Below, in pieces: positions 1-7,466 of a DNA stretch of 48,852 bases. The DNA is from Verrucomicrobiales bacterium (GTDB lineage Bacteria; Verrucomicrobiota; Verrucomicrobiia; Limisphaerales; CAIMTB01). The translations under genes and the position numbers were made by a program. Position 1 is the stretch's first letter. Each line of letters begins with the position of its first letter. Below the pieces are notes generated by a model that had not been told where the DNA came from, did not search any database, and saw only the letters and a list, made by a program, of their open reading frames with translations. The stretch covers positions 1-48,852 of the forward strand of contig JAEUHG010000098.1 of the NCBI GenBank assembly GCA_016795425.1, in the 5' to 3' direction.

Positions 1-252
1 ATCGCGAAAGGTGAAATTGTCATGAAAGACACCCACACCCAACACGCGAACGCTGGCGGGTATCGCAATGTGCCGCAGGTCTGGGCATGCGCCAAAGGCG
101 TTGTCCCCGATGGATCTCACGGTGTCGGGGATCGACACCTCCGACAAGCGCGAGCATCCCGCAAAGGCGTTCGCGACCAGGGCGCTTAGACCCGTTCCCA
201 AGCCTGCAGGCGCCAATATCCCGAGTCTAATGAAGAAGTCCGAAGGATTCAC
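1..252 (-). CDS. BspA-type leucine-rich-repeat protein, partial
   Basis: The minus strand reads from a possible GTG at 252-250 to the window edge with no stop. The translation shows two to three repeats of the BspA/LRR_5 type: an AFAGCSRLSEVSIPDTV unit, then IGDNAFGACPDLRHIAIP, then a third beginning. These repeats usually occur in surface or secreted proteins. No signal peptide precedes the first repeat. The reading frame is open for 85 codons further upstream (516-262), but a TAG at 261-259 interrupts it. The gene may therefore start at the GTG, or it may be a 5'-truncated remnant. The C-terminus lies outside the window, so length and function cannot be judged. Confidence 0.55.
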   Translation of the reverse strand, partial: MNPSDFFIRLGILAPAGLGTGLSALVANAFAGCSRLSEVSIPDTVRSIGDNAFGACPDLRHIAIPASVRVLGVGVFHDNFTFRD

Positions 253-481
253 GGTGGTCTATTTCGGGTTGAGGCCTTTGACTGACTGTTCATTCTTCAG
301 CGCGACGTTTCGAATCGGATTGGGCCAAAATGTTGTCGCCTCGGTTTGCGCCCGGAACGCCGGACTCATGACCATGCCCTCTCGGAAGCTCTTCGAATCG
401 AATTGCCCGAGTCTGTTGATCGCAGGGCGGTTCTGGTGACCCAATCCCCGGTCCATCTCTCGCCCGTTACCCGATGCCGAC
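253..481. other. Intergenic region before the DUF1186 gene
   Basis: About 230 bases between the divergent LRR fragment and the DUF1186 gene. A minus-strand reading frame (516-259) crosses it but overlaps the start of the DUF1186 gene, and its product resembles nothing I recognise. No clear promoter, operator or hairpin stands out. It may hold the promoter of the plus-strand gene. Confidence 0.4.
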
Positions 482-1426
482 ATGAAACTCTCGGAAATCC
501 TCGAAGCCCTGACCACCTACACGGGCCGATTCCCCGAATCCGCCGTTCGAGCCGCCATCGAGCAACGCGAAGCCATCACGCCTGTATTGCTGCGGGTGCT
601 CGAAGAGGTAGCGGAGGCACCCGAAACCTATGCGAAACGCAGCGACTACATGCTGCATCTCTATGCGCTGCATCTTCTCGCGCAGTTTCGCGACCGCCGC
701 GCGTTTCGACCCACTCTCCGCATTCTCGCCGCGCCCGGGGACCCCAGCGACGACTTGTTCGGGGAAACACTAACCTCGCGAATGGCCAACCTCCTGGCAT
801 CGGTCTATGACGGTGACGCGGAACCTCTCCGGCGCCTCGTTGAAGATGAAAAGGCAAACGTCTGGGCCCGCGCAGCCGCGGCCCACACCTTTATCGTCCT
901 CGTGGCCACGGGTCAGATGGCTCATGACGATGTCTCTCGTTACATCGGGGAACTATTCGCGGGGCGTCTACCCCGAACTTCGAGCTATCTCTGGGATGCC
1001 CTGGCCGACGTGGTGGCGCATCTCCCCATCCGCGAACTGCTCGGAGCGGTCAAACAGGCTTTTGATGAAGAGCTGTCCGAAGACCATCCGAGCGCGTTCA
1101 AGTATATCGCTAAGGATTCCGCGATGTCCCCCAAGGAGCGCGCCAGGCTGATGGCCGAACGCTATAACCTCGTCGGCAGTGCCATCGACGAGATGTCGTG
1201 GTGGGCCGCGTTCTCGGCCGACGATACGCAAACGCCGCGACACGCAGGAGTCGAAAGGCAGTTCGTGGAACAGACCAGCGGAGGAACCGATGGTTCCAAG
1301 ACGATCTGGTCAAGTGGACGACCCATGCGCAGCGAGCTGAAGACAGGGCGCAACGACCCCTGCCCCTGCGGCAGCGGGAAGAAGTTCAAGAAGTGCTGCC
1401 TCGTCGCGCCGCCATCTCCGCGTTAA
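482..1426 (+). CDS. DUF1186 domain protein with C-terminal SEC-C zinc motif
   Basis: A 314-residue protein. Residues 1 to about 245 are an alpha-helical region of the DUF1186 type, with the typical opening [10 protein letters not shown] and a conserved [14 protein letters not shown] stretch near residue 58. The last 26 residues hold a SEC-C motif, [16 protein letters not shown], whose cysteines bind zinc as at the C-terminus of SecA. The family is widespread but its function is unknown; the SEC-C motif hints at contact with proteins or the ribosome/translocon. The ATG is the first one fitting the family start and has no obvious Shine-Dalgarno sequence. The gene converges on the GspC/PilP-like gene with only 38 bases between the stops. 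Confidence 0.85.
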   Translation: MKLSEILEALTTYTGRFPESAVRAAIEQREAITPVLLRVLEEVAEAPETYAKRSDYMLHLYALHLLAQFRDRRAFRPTLRILAAPGDPSDDLFGETLTSRMANLLASVYDGDAEPLRRLVEDEKANVWARAAAAHTFIVLVATGQMAHDDVSRYIGELFAGRLPRTSSYLWDALADVVAHLPIRELLGAVKQAFDEELSEDHPSAFKYIAKDSAMSPKERARLMAERYNLVGSAIDEMSWWAAFSADDTQTPRHAGVERQFVEQTSGGTDGSKTIWSSGRPMRSELKTGRNDPCPCGSGKKFKKCCLVAPPSPR

Positions 1427-1464
1427 TCGGCTTCCTGGCCGGTTCCACCCACCACCCGATCCTG

Positions 1465-2406
1465 CTATTGGGGCGGCAGATTTGGATCCGGCGTGGGGGT
1501 GATTCCGGGAATCGGCGGCAACTGGATACCGACAGCTTCGGCCGCCTGCCGCTGGCGGATGAGCACCTCGTACTGCTGGGCGACCGGAATCGGGGGAGAT
1601 GCTTGGTTTCCCGTGTTTCCGGGAGTGGTGGTGTCCGTGCGCAGTGGGCGCGTGGGCAGATTGCCCGTGCCGAGCACGTTGTTGAACGATGACACCGGGT
1701 TGACCCCACCGGAGTTCGGGATCCCGGTACCCGGGGAATTGGGGATCGTCGAAGCGCGATTCGGGTTGCGTGAGAACACCAAAGGCTCCGCCATGGCACC
1801 CGCGTTGGGGTTGGCGTTGGCCGCCCCCGCTGCGCCGCTGGCCGCAGCATTGACAGCCGGCCTTGGGACCGGCGGCTGCCCGGCCGCTCCCGGCTTCGCC
1901 GCTGGAGTAGGTGCTGCCTTCACGCCATGTTCCTTGAGGTTCAGGGTCGCCTCGATACCACCATTCACCAGACGCACCGTCTGCTTCTTGAGGTTGATCT
2001 CCTTGATCTCAAGGCCACTCCCGTGACGCACCGACCCACGCTCCGGATTGTCCGTGAGTGAAGGGTAGAGGAATTGCCCCTGGCGCTCCGTGTCCGGCAC
2101 CATCAGATAGGCATAACGAACGCCGCCGATTTCAGCGAGACCCGCCAACTTCACGTCGATCTTGGGTGGCTCCGCCACCGGAGGCGGGTTGGTCGGGGGT
2201 GGTGGAGGCGGGAGAGGATCCTTCAGGCGAAACGCGTTCCGAGCCACAATGGCCTGATACGGATGGTTGTCGGCGGTCGACACCTCTTCCACCCTGTTCG
2301 AAGCGTCGTCGGCATTGGGCGTCGTTTCGGCAGGCTGGGCAAACGCGATGCCGGCCATGCCTGCTGCGACGATGCCCGCGGCGACGAACCGCCAGACGAG
2401 CGTCAC
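1465..2406 (-). CDS. GspC/PilP-like periplasmic protein, proline-rich
   Basis: The reading frame opens with an ATG at 2508, but a hydrophobic signal-like segment (WRFVAAGIVAAGMAGIAFA) follows immediately after an in-frame GTG at 2406. I prefer that start (313 residues). The mature part begins with YQAIVARNAFRLKDP, a pattern resembling the GspC/PilP inner-membrane clamp of type II secretion or type IV pili. A proline run follows, then a small beta domain (IDVKLAGLAEIGGVRYAYLM) like the GspC homology region. The C-terminal half is low-complexity, rich in Ala, Pro, Asn and Gly. No other secretion genes are nearby, so the assignment rests on pattern similarity alone. The peroxiredoxin gene upstream ends at 2538 on the same strand, so the two could be co-transcribed. 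Confidence 0.6.
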   Translation of the reverse strand: MTLVWRFVAAGIVAAGMAGIAFAQPAETTPNADDASNRVEEVSTADNHPYQAIVARNAFRLKDPLPPPPPPTNPPPVAEPPKIDVKLAGLAEIGGVRYAYLMVPDTERQGQFLYPSLTDNPERGSVRHGSGLEIKEINLKKQTVRLVNGGIEATLNLKEHGVKAAPTPAAKPGAAGQPPVPRPAVNAAASGAAGAANANPNAGAMAEPLVFSRNPNRASTIPNSPGTGIPNSGGVNPVSSFNNVLGTGNLPTRPLRTDTTTPGNTGNQASPPIPVAQQYEVLIRQRQAAEAVGIQLPPIPGITPTPDPNLPPQ

Positions 2407-2537
2407 TCTGGATAGGCAAGAATGCACGATGATGGATACAACCCAACTCACCAAAAGTTGCGTTCCTGCAGCACCATGACGCCAAGTCACCTGGCTCGCA
2501 ACCGACATCTCGAGCCGTCTTCACCGGCTCCCCGACC

Positions 2538-3074
2538 CTATTTCAACAGACCCAGCTTCTGCAATTGATCGAGAACCGCCTTGCCGTGGCTGGTCGGCTG
2601 CACCGCCTGGTCAATGGCTGCGATCTTGCCGTCCCGACCGATCAGAAACGTCCATCGTGAAGCCAGGCCATTGGCTGGGTTCAACACCCCATACGCCTTG
2701 GCGGTCTCCTTGGTGGGATCCGCGAGAATCGGATAATCCAAGCCCAATGATTCGGCGAACTTCCGATTCGTTTCGGCGTCATCCACACTGGCCGCGAAAA
2801 ATGCCACTCCCGGTGCCTTCGAAACCACCCCGTCCTCGCGCAGCGACTTGCATTCCGCCGTGCAGCCACCGGTGAATGCCTTGGGAAACCACGCGATAAC
2901 CACCGCCTTCTTGCCAGCAAAGTCCGACAGACTGTAGGTCTTTCCATCGCTACCTTTGAGGGAAAATGCAGGCGCGGCGTCTCCTACCTTGGCGGCAGCC
3001 ACGGACAGGGGGGCCGACCCTAACAGGGCGGCTGCGACGACGGTCCAAAGGAGCATTCGAGGCTTTGAGGTCAT
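2538..3074 (-). CDS. Exported peroxiredoxin (AhpC/TSA, BCP/PrxQ-like)
   Basis: A thiol peroxidase that reduces peroxides, here apparently exported. The ATG at 3074 gives 178 residues and a clean signal peptide ([21 protein letters not shown]); an upstream ATG at 3122 would add 16 residues before it. The mature part starts [11 protein letters not shown], as in the AhpC/TSA family. The peroxidatic site is [13 protein letters not shown], with cysteines at residues 71 and 75. The usual PrxQ spacing has four residues between the cysteines; here there are three, so whether the second cysteine resolves the first is uncertain. The C-terminal part ([16 protein letters not shown]) is typical. A reductant partner is not encoded nearby. 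Confidence 0.85.
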   Translation of the reverse strand: MTSKPRMLLWTVVAAALLGSAPLSVAAAKVGDAAPAFSLKGSDGKTYSLSDFAGKKAVVIAWFPKAFTGGCTAECKSLREDGVVSKAPGVAFFAASVDDAETNRKFAESLGLDYPILADPTKETAKAYGVLNPANGLASRWTFLIGRDGKIAAIDQAVQPTSHGKAVLDQLQKLGLLK

Positions 3075-3486
3075 AGGCGTGCGCACAGGACAAAGGACGG
3101 CATGTCGTTGGATCGACTTCAAGAGTCTTTAGGTTCTCTGGCGGCGTGACGACGGTTTGGGCAGGTCGATTGGCCCACCGACCAACAGCCAGACACCCTG
3201 GACTGCTTCCTTTGACGACGCCTGGCGCTCTTACCTTCATCGGTTCTTTCCGCCGTGCAGAAACCGTCGAAGCGGGCCCTTTCAACCCGGCGGACTCTGA
3301 GCGCGGCCGTTGAAAGGCTAGGTCAGGTGAGTAAGCGCGGTTCAACTAGTGAAATTCCCGAGAACCATTGCCTCTCGAGGCATTTATCCCATTGACATTA
3401 ATCGATCTTCCTAAGAGAAATCACTCGCCTACCTCAAGGAGGGACGGCGGTCGTAATCAAATTCGCTACACCCTGTTGCTCAAACC
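3075..3486. other. Long intergenic region with inverted repeat and possible -35 box
   Basis: About 410 bases between the divergent peroxiredoxin and VWA/PEP-CTERM genes. It contains a perfect 9-bp inverted repeat, CCTTTCAAC at 3278-3286 and GTTGAAAGG at 3309-3317, separated by 22 bases. A consensus TTGACA lies at 3392-3397, but the expected -10 position carries no good TATAAT match. An AAGGAGGG sequence at 3436-3443 is too far from the ATG at 3487 to be its ribosome-binding site. No coding sequence is convincing here. The region probably carries promoters for both flanking genes. Confidence 0.4.
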
Positions 3487-4377
3487 ATGCACAAGCCCCT
3501 GAAATACTTCACCCACAGCGTTGCGGCCGTCGCCGCGTTGTTGGCGTCTTCGGCTGCCGCCTCGGCCGCCGATCAATATGCCGACGTGATCGTCGTCATG
3601 GATGAGTCCGGTTCGATGGCCACCGAGCAGGACTGGATCTCGGACATGATTCCCGCGCTGGAGAATGGTCTGCTTGCCAAGGGAGTCGGTTCTGGCGCCA
3701 CGCCTAACCGCTACGCCCTCATCGGATTCGGCAGCTTCTCCGACGAAAGCGGCCGAGTCGTTTCCGCCTTCACCGATGCGGCCTCGGCGGTTACCGCCTC
3801 CGGCAACTTCGTGACCAGCGGCGATACCGAAGACGGGTATCAAGGCATCAGCTACGCCTTGAACAACCTCGGCTTCCGCGGCGGCGCCAAAGTGAACGTG
3901 ATTCTGATCACCGACGAAGATCGCGATGTCGTGAACGGCGCCCTGAGCGCTGCCTCGATCGAGTCCGCGTTGGAGCGTCGCGCCGCGTTGCTCAATGTCG
4001 TCATCAATAACCCGTTCTCGGCCCCCGGCCCGGTGGCCGCCATTGGCGTGGACGCGGATGGCAATGCCTATGTTGCCGACGGCCTCGGCGATTACACGGT
4101 GTCTGCCGGCGGAGTCGTGGGCAACGGCATCGGAACGACGGAAGTCGATTATCCTCCCGTCGCCTTCAGCACGGGCGCCGGTGGTGCCGCGTGGAACCTG
4201 AATCTCCTTCGCGCCGGCGGTCTCTCGGCGGATTCCTTCACCAAGGCGTTCGTCGACATCAAGGTCGAGGAAATCACCACGCAGCCGGTTCCTGAGGCGA
4301 GCACGGTGATCTCCGTCATCGGCCTGGCCGGTCTCGCGGGCTTCCAGACCTGGCGCGCCCGTCGTCGCACGGCCTAA
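3487..4377 (+). CDS. VWA-domain PEP-CTERM protein
   Basis: A 296-residue exported protein. Residues 1-28 form a signal peptide ending ASAA. A von Willebrand A domain follows at once, with the metal-binding MIDAS motif DESGSM (D39, S41, S43) and a later VILITDEDRDV strand. VWA domains bind protein or matrix partners through a divalent metal. The C-terminus from residue 268 is a PEP-CTERM signal: VPEAS, a hydrophobic stretch and a basic RARRR tail. In known systems this is recognised by exosortase, which processes the protein for the cell surface or extracellular matrix. No exosortase gene is in the window. The gene stands alone between a long upstream region and a strong terminator, so it is probably a single transcript. 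Confidence 0.88.
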   Translation: MHKPLKYFTHSVAAVAALLASSAAASAADQYADVIVVMDESGSMATEQDWISDMIPALENGLLAKGVGSGATPNRYALIGFGSFSDESGRVVSAFTDAASAVTASGNFVTSGDTEDGYQGISYALNNLGFRGGAKVNVILITDEDRDVVNGALSAASIESALERRAALLNVVINNPFSAPGPVAAIGVDADGNAYVADGLGDYTVSAGGVVGNGIGTTEVDYPPVAFSTGAGGAAWNLNLLRAGGLSADSFTKAFVDIKVEEITTQPVPEASTVISVIGLAGLAGFQTWRARRRTA

Positions 4378-4411
4378 GACGTCCTGACGCCCGGTCGATT
4401 TGGATTCAAAG

Positions 4412-4444
4412 GCGCCCCGCTCTGGCGGGGCGCTTATTTTTTTG
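4412..4444 (+). terminator. Rho-independent terminator of the VWA/PEP-CTERM gene
   Basis: A perfect 9-bp GC stem, GCGCCCCGC (4412-4420) and GCGGGGCGC (4425-4433), with a TCTG loop, is followed by TTATTTTTTT. It lies 34 bases after the stop of the plus-strand gene. The minus strand has no comparable U-tract, so it works in one direction. Confidence 0.92.
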
Positions 4445-4466
4445 TCGAACCCCGTCGCCTGGTCGC

Positions 4467-4829
4467 CTAGTCGCCCCGAAAGACACAGCGTGCGGTGCAG
4501 GTTTCGGCAACCACCACCTCGCTCAACAACGGCAGCGACGGCTTGGTTTCCTTCCAGATCCACCCGGCAATCTGCTCGCTTGTCGGGTTCTCCAGTCCCG
4601 GCACCTCGTTGAGATACCGGTGATCCAACCGCTCCCAAACCGGCATGAAGGCCGCCTTGATATCGGCATAGTCCATCAACCAGCCCAAGGCCGGGTCGCA
4701 ATCGCCGGCGACGACGATCTCAACGTGAAAACTATGTCCGTGGAGTCGGCGACATTTGTGCCCTTCTGGCAGGCGCGGCAATAGGTGCGCCGCCTCGAAT
4801 TGGAAAGATCGTCGTAATTCCACTTTCAT
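4467..4829 (-). CDS. queD: 6-carboxytetrahydropterin synthase (QueD/PTPS family)
   Basis: A 120-residue member of the 6-pyruvoyl-tetrahydropterin synthase family, the usual size for QueD. QueD converts 7,8-dihydroneopterin triphosphate to 6-carboxy-tetrahydropterin in queuosine and 7-deazaguanine synthesis. Zinc ligands are visible at H15, H30 and H32 (AAH and HGH). The catalytic cysteine is C26 in [10 protein letters not shown], and the D69-H70 pair and E109 in AETCTA match catalytic and substrate-binding positions. The related eukaryotic-type PTPS is less likely because the CxxxHGH arrangement is that of QueD. It lies 43 bases downstream of the luxC-like gene on the same strand and could share its transcript, but no other queuosine gene is present. 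Confidence 0.88.
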   Translation of the reverse strand: MKVELRRSFQFEAAHLLPRLPEGHKCRRLHGHSFHVEIVVAGDCDPALGWLMDYADIKAAFMPVWERLDHRYLNEVPGLENPTSEQIAGWIWKETKPSLPLLSEVVVAETCTARCVFRGD

Positions 4830-4872
4830 AAATGTCTTGGTTCACCGTGAGGCGATGCCCTGGCGTTGCTCG

Positions 4873-6246
4873 TTAGGAGTCCAAGGGCATTTCGTGGGCT
4901 GCCCAAGTGATGAGGTCGCCGATAACCGGGCGCCCGTCGTGCCGCCACGTCAGTGGCGGCAACTGCATCCTCCCGAGCGGACAAATCCGATGGATGCCCC
5001 AGGCGGCAAACTGGGCCGCCAATTCTGAAGTTCGAACTCCTGAGCCGGCGAGGCCGACAGTCGACCATCGGCCTCGGATCATCTCGGCATGGCGCAAACA
5101 CTCCTCCAGGGTATCGACCGGCTTCACCATCACGAAACGGTGCAGGCAGGAGGTCTGAAACGTGGGATCCGCCTCATACACCACGCTCCAGGCGGTGGAA
5201 TCAGTGCTGAACCAGCAGCGGGTGGTGCCATCCGCCGCCGCGCGCAACCGATAGAGTTCGCGCCGCTGGAAAATGGCAGTAGCCACATCCATTCCCACCG
5301 GACCACGAGGCCAGCGCTTTTCCAGCGTCTCGAGCGCCTCACTCAGGCGTGCGGCAAAGGCCTCGGGGGGGAGCATTCCGCCGGTTTCAACGTAGATCAC
5401 ATGGGGGGAGAGACATCCCAATTGATCCCATGCCGCCACATCCACCGCCGCGTCTTCCACGGTACCCGGCTCATTCGCCGGCATGAGGGATTCCCGGCTG
5501 ACATAAGCCGCACTCACCCGATGCCCGTGCGCCAGGAATCGGACCTGCCTGGGAACCGTCCGGCGCAACGTTTCGATGGTCTCGTCCGAGCCGGCGGCGA
5601 CGATGGCATTGGCCTCTTCGAACAAGACGGTCTCCAGTTCAGCGCTGCCGCCTTTCCAGGCGACCAATTCCAGGCACGACGCCATCTTGGGCTCAAGGTC
5701 GTGCAGGGAATGAGCAAACAGGCGCGGAATCAACGACGCGCCAGCGGCGCACTTGACCACTTGAGCCGAGCGCAGGAGCAGGCCGTGGAGCATGGAGAGA
5801 ATGACAGGGGTCGGCAGGATCCCCGCCGCGATGTGAACCAGAAGTTCAGGCCCCAGCGCCCGCGTGGTGAGACTGACCAACATCTCGGCGTCGTTGGCGA
5901 CCAGGCGGTCCAGTCGTTGGGGATGTCCCAAGTCCTGAACCAGAAGGGCGTTGAGATTCCGCGCGGTCAACTGACGGAAGAATCCATCCAACCCCCAGGC
6001 GAGCATCTCCCGTGAAAGCCCCAAAGCCGGAGGCCCCTGTTCCAGGGCCAGCGTACGCCAAGGCGAATGCGGCGACTGCCACAGGCGGGCCAGTTCCACG
6101 ATCACCGAAACCACCGACTCCGTGGAACGCGGCAACAAATAACGCTCACGGTTCCGCTTCAGCGTCTGGCAAGCCTCGCGCACCATGTCCGGACGCACCG
6201 CGTAATCCGCCGGCAGATCGGCGATAAAGTAGTTCGGTAGGTTCAT
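4873..6246 (-). CDS. LuxC-like acyl-CoA reductase
   Basis: A 457-residue protein of the LuxC fatty-acyl reductase family, which reduces an activated acyl group to an aldehyde using NADPH. The aldehyde-dehydrogenase-like fold shows the catalytic cysteine C278 in DQLGCLSPHVIYVE, matching the LuxC active-site cysteine. An AGILPTPVILSMLHGLLLRS segment near residue 141 and KGGSAELE near residue 198 also fit the family. It starts 18 bases after the stop of the luxE-like gene, so the two are probably translated from one message, as luxC and luxE are in bioluminescence operons. No luciferase (luxAB) or thioesterase (luxD) is in the window, so the aldehyde must serve another pathway, for instance lipid or secondary-metabolite synthesis. 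Confidence 0.82.
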   Translation of the reverse strand: MNLPNYFIADLPADYAVRPDMVREACQTLKRNRERYLLPRSTESVVSVIVELARLWQSPHSPWRTLALEQGPPALGLSREMLAWGLDGFFRQLTARNLNALLVQDLGHPQRLDRLVANDAEMLVSLTTRALGPELLVHIAAGILPTPVILSMLHGLLLRSAQVVKCAAGASLIPRLFAHSLHDLEPKMASCLELVAWKGGSAELETVLFEEANAIVAAGSDETIETLRRTVPRQVRFLAHGHRVSAAYVSRESLMPANEPGTVEDAAVDVAAWDQLGCLSPHVIYVETGGMLPPEAFAARLSEALETLEKRWPRGPVGMDVATAIFQRRELYRLRAAADGTTRCWFSTDSTAWSVVYEADPTFQTSCLHRFVMVKPVDTLEECLRHAEMIRGRWSTVGLAGSGVRTSELAAQFAAWGIHRICPLGRMQLPPLTWRHDGRPVIGDLITWAAHEMPLDS

Positions 6247-6264
6247 CCTCGGTTCATTCGGTGC

Positions 6265-7392
6265 TCATGCCGCCATCAGGGAACACCCGCGCGGGGAAGC
6301 CGCCGGGGATCGACCGTGCAACTCGAAGGCACCGTTCATCGACGTCGCAACATCCTCGGTCTGGATGCCCATGACCGACCAGACATTGGCCAGATCCCAG
6401 ACCCGCAGGAGCCCTGGCATCCCGTCAGGAATCTCGCGTCCCGTCTCGGGTGAAATCACCGCCCATCTCACCCACGGGGGGAACCGAAAGCGCCGCAAGC
6501 CGGAGTGACTCGGCTCCTGGACCCCGCTGCGCTCGGAGTCCAATTCCAGAATCGCATACGCCTGCGACGACAACTCACTCATACCGTACTCGCAGACGAT
6601 GCGATCGAGGGGGACTCCGAGGCCTCGACTCAAGGACCGGTGAAGTTCCTCCCTTGGAATGGCGCGCGAACGTCCCTTGTAGCCACCCGTCTCGAGGACC
6701 ATGGAGCCTTCAGGCAGAACGAAGGGACCGGGCATGGACGCCAGAGCATCGAGGAGATGGACGAAGAGGAAGGCTGTTCCCAGCAGGATCACCGGTTGTT
6801 GGTCGCGGTTGGCGAGTTCGATGCCCTCCTTCCAACGCTCGATCTCCAGGCACCAATCCCCCGCTTCATTCAGCCGTCCCAGAAAAGCCGTCGACGTCGC
6901 GCCCATCCAGCACCCCACCCCGGCAAACATGTGCACCAGCGAGGACGTCGGAACGCAGGCGGGCGGAGGAGTCAGACTCCACACCCGCTTCGTGACACCG
7001 CCGGACGACGTTGCGGTCGGGAAATGCCTCAAAAACCACGTTCTTGCGGAGAGGTCATACAGGGCCAGCGACGCCGGCCAATGGTGGTGTCGACTGGGTC
7101 GCGCCACGGTGGTGCCGCTGGAATGGAACACAGCCGTGCGCGCCTCCGGCGGCAAGCTCGTCATGTCCCATTCCTTGAAGGCGAAGGTGGGGACGACCGG
7201 AATGTCTCGCGCACAACGAACGGATTCCGGGACACACGCCTGGGCGCGACAAATCCGGGCGTAGGCGGGATTGTGCGCGTATTGAAGGCGAAACAACTCG
7301 AGGGCCCAAGCCTCGAAGTCAAAGTCGCTCCCCCTCCGGACCATGACGGCAGAGAGGCGGGAGGCGTACGAACTGAGTTCGGGAGATACCAT
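6265..7392 (-). CDS. LuxE-like acyl-protein synthetase
   Basis: A 375-residue protein of the LuxE/acyl-protein synthetase family, which activates a carboxylic acid as acyl-AMP and carries the acyl group on a cysteine before passing it to LuxC. The adenylate-forming signature is FHSSGTTVARPSRHHHW near residue 89. The motif YGMSELSSQAY later in the chain is typical of this group. The C-terminus ends RGCSLMAA, placing a cysteine at residue 370 where the acyl-accepting cysteine of LuxE lies. The gene precedes the luxC-like gene by 18 bases, so the two form an acid-to-aldehyde reductase pair. It lies 74 bases downstream of clpC on the same strand and may have its own promoter there. Confidence 0.82.
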   Translation of the reverse strand: MVSPELSSYASRLSAVMVRRGSDFDFEAWALELFRLQYAHNPAYARICRAQACVPESVRCARDIPVVPTFAFKEWDMTSLPPEARTAVFHSSGTTVARPSRHHHWPASLALYDLSARTWFLRHFPTATSSGGVTKRVWSLTPPPACVPTSSLVHMFAGVGCWMGATSTAFLGRLNEAGDWCLEIERWKEGIELANRDQQPVILLGTAFLFVHLLDALASMPGPFVLPEGSMVLETGGYKGRSRAIPREELHRSLSRGLGVPLDRIVCEYGMSELSSQAYAILELDSERSGVQEPSHSGLRRFRFPPWVRWAVISPETGREIPDGMPGLLRVWDLANVWSVMGIQTEDVATSMNGAFELHGRSPAASPRGCSLMAA

Positions 7393-7466
7393 CGCGGTTT
7401 TGATCGTCCCGGAATCCCGGGGCCGGCTGGTTGACCGCCACAGCCGAAAACGAGGTCAGGCTTGGA

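Noticed and set aside
68..439. A 123-codon plus-strand frame at the left edge
   Set aside because: It is antisense to the leucine-rich-repeat sequence, which has clear repeat periodicity; the plus-strand product has none.
3436..3443. AAGGAGGG as a ribosome-binding site for the VWA/PEP-CTERM gene
   Set aside because: It is over 40 bases from the ATG, far beyond the working distance, and no nearer start codon gives a sensible product.
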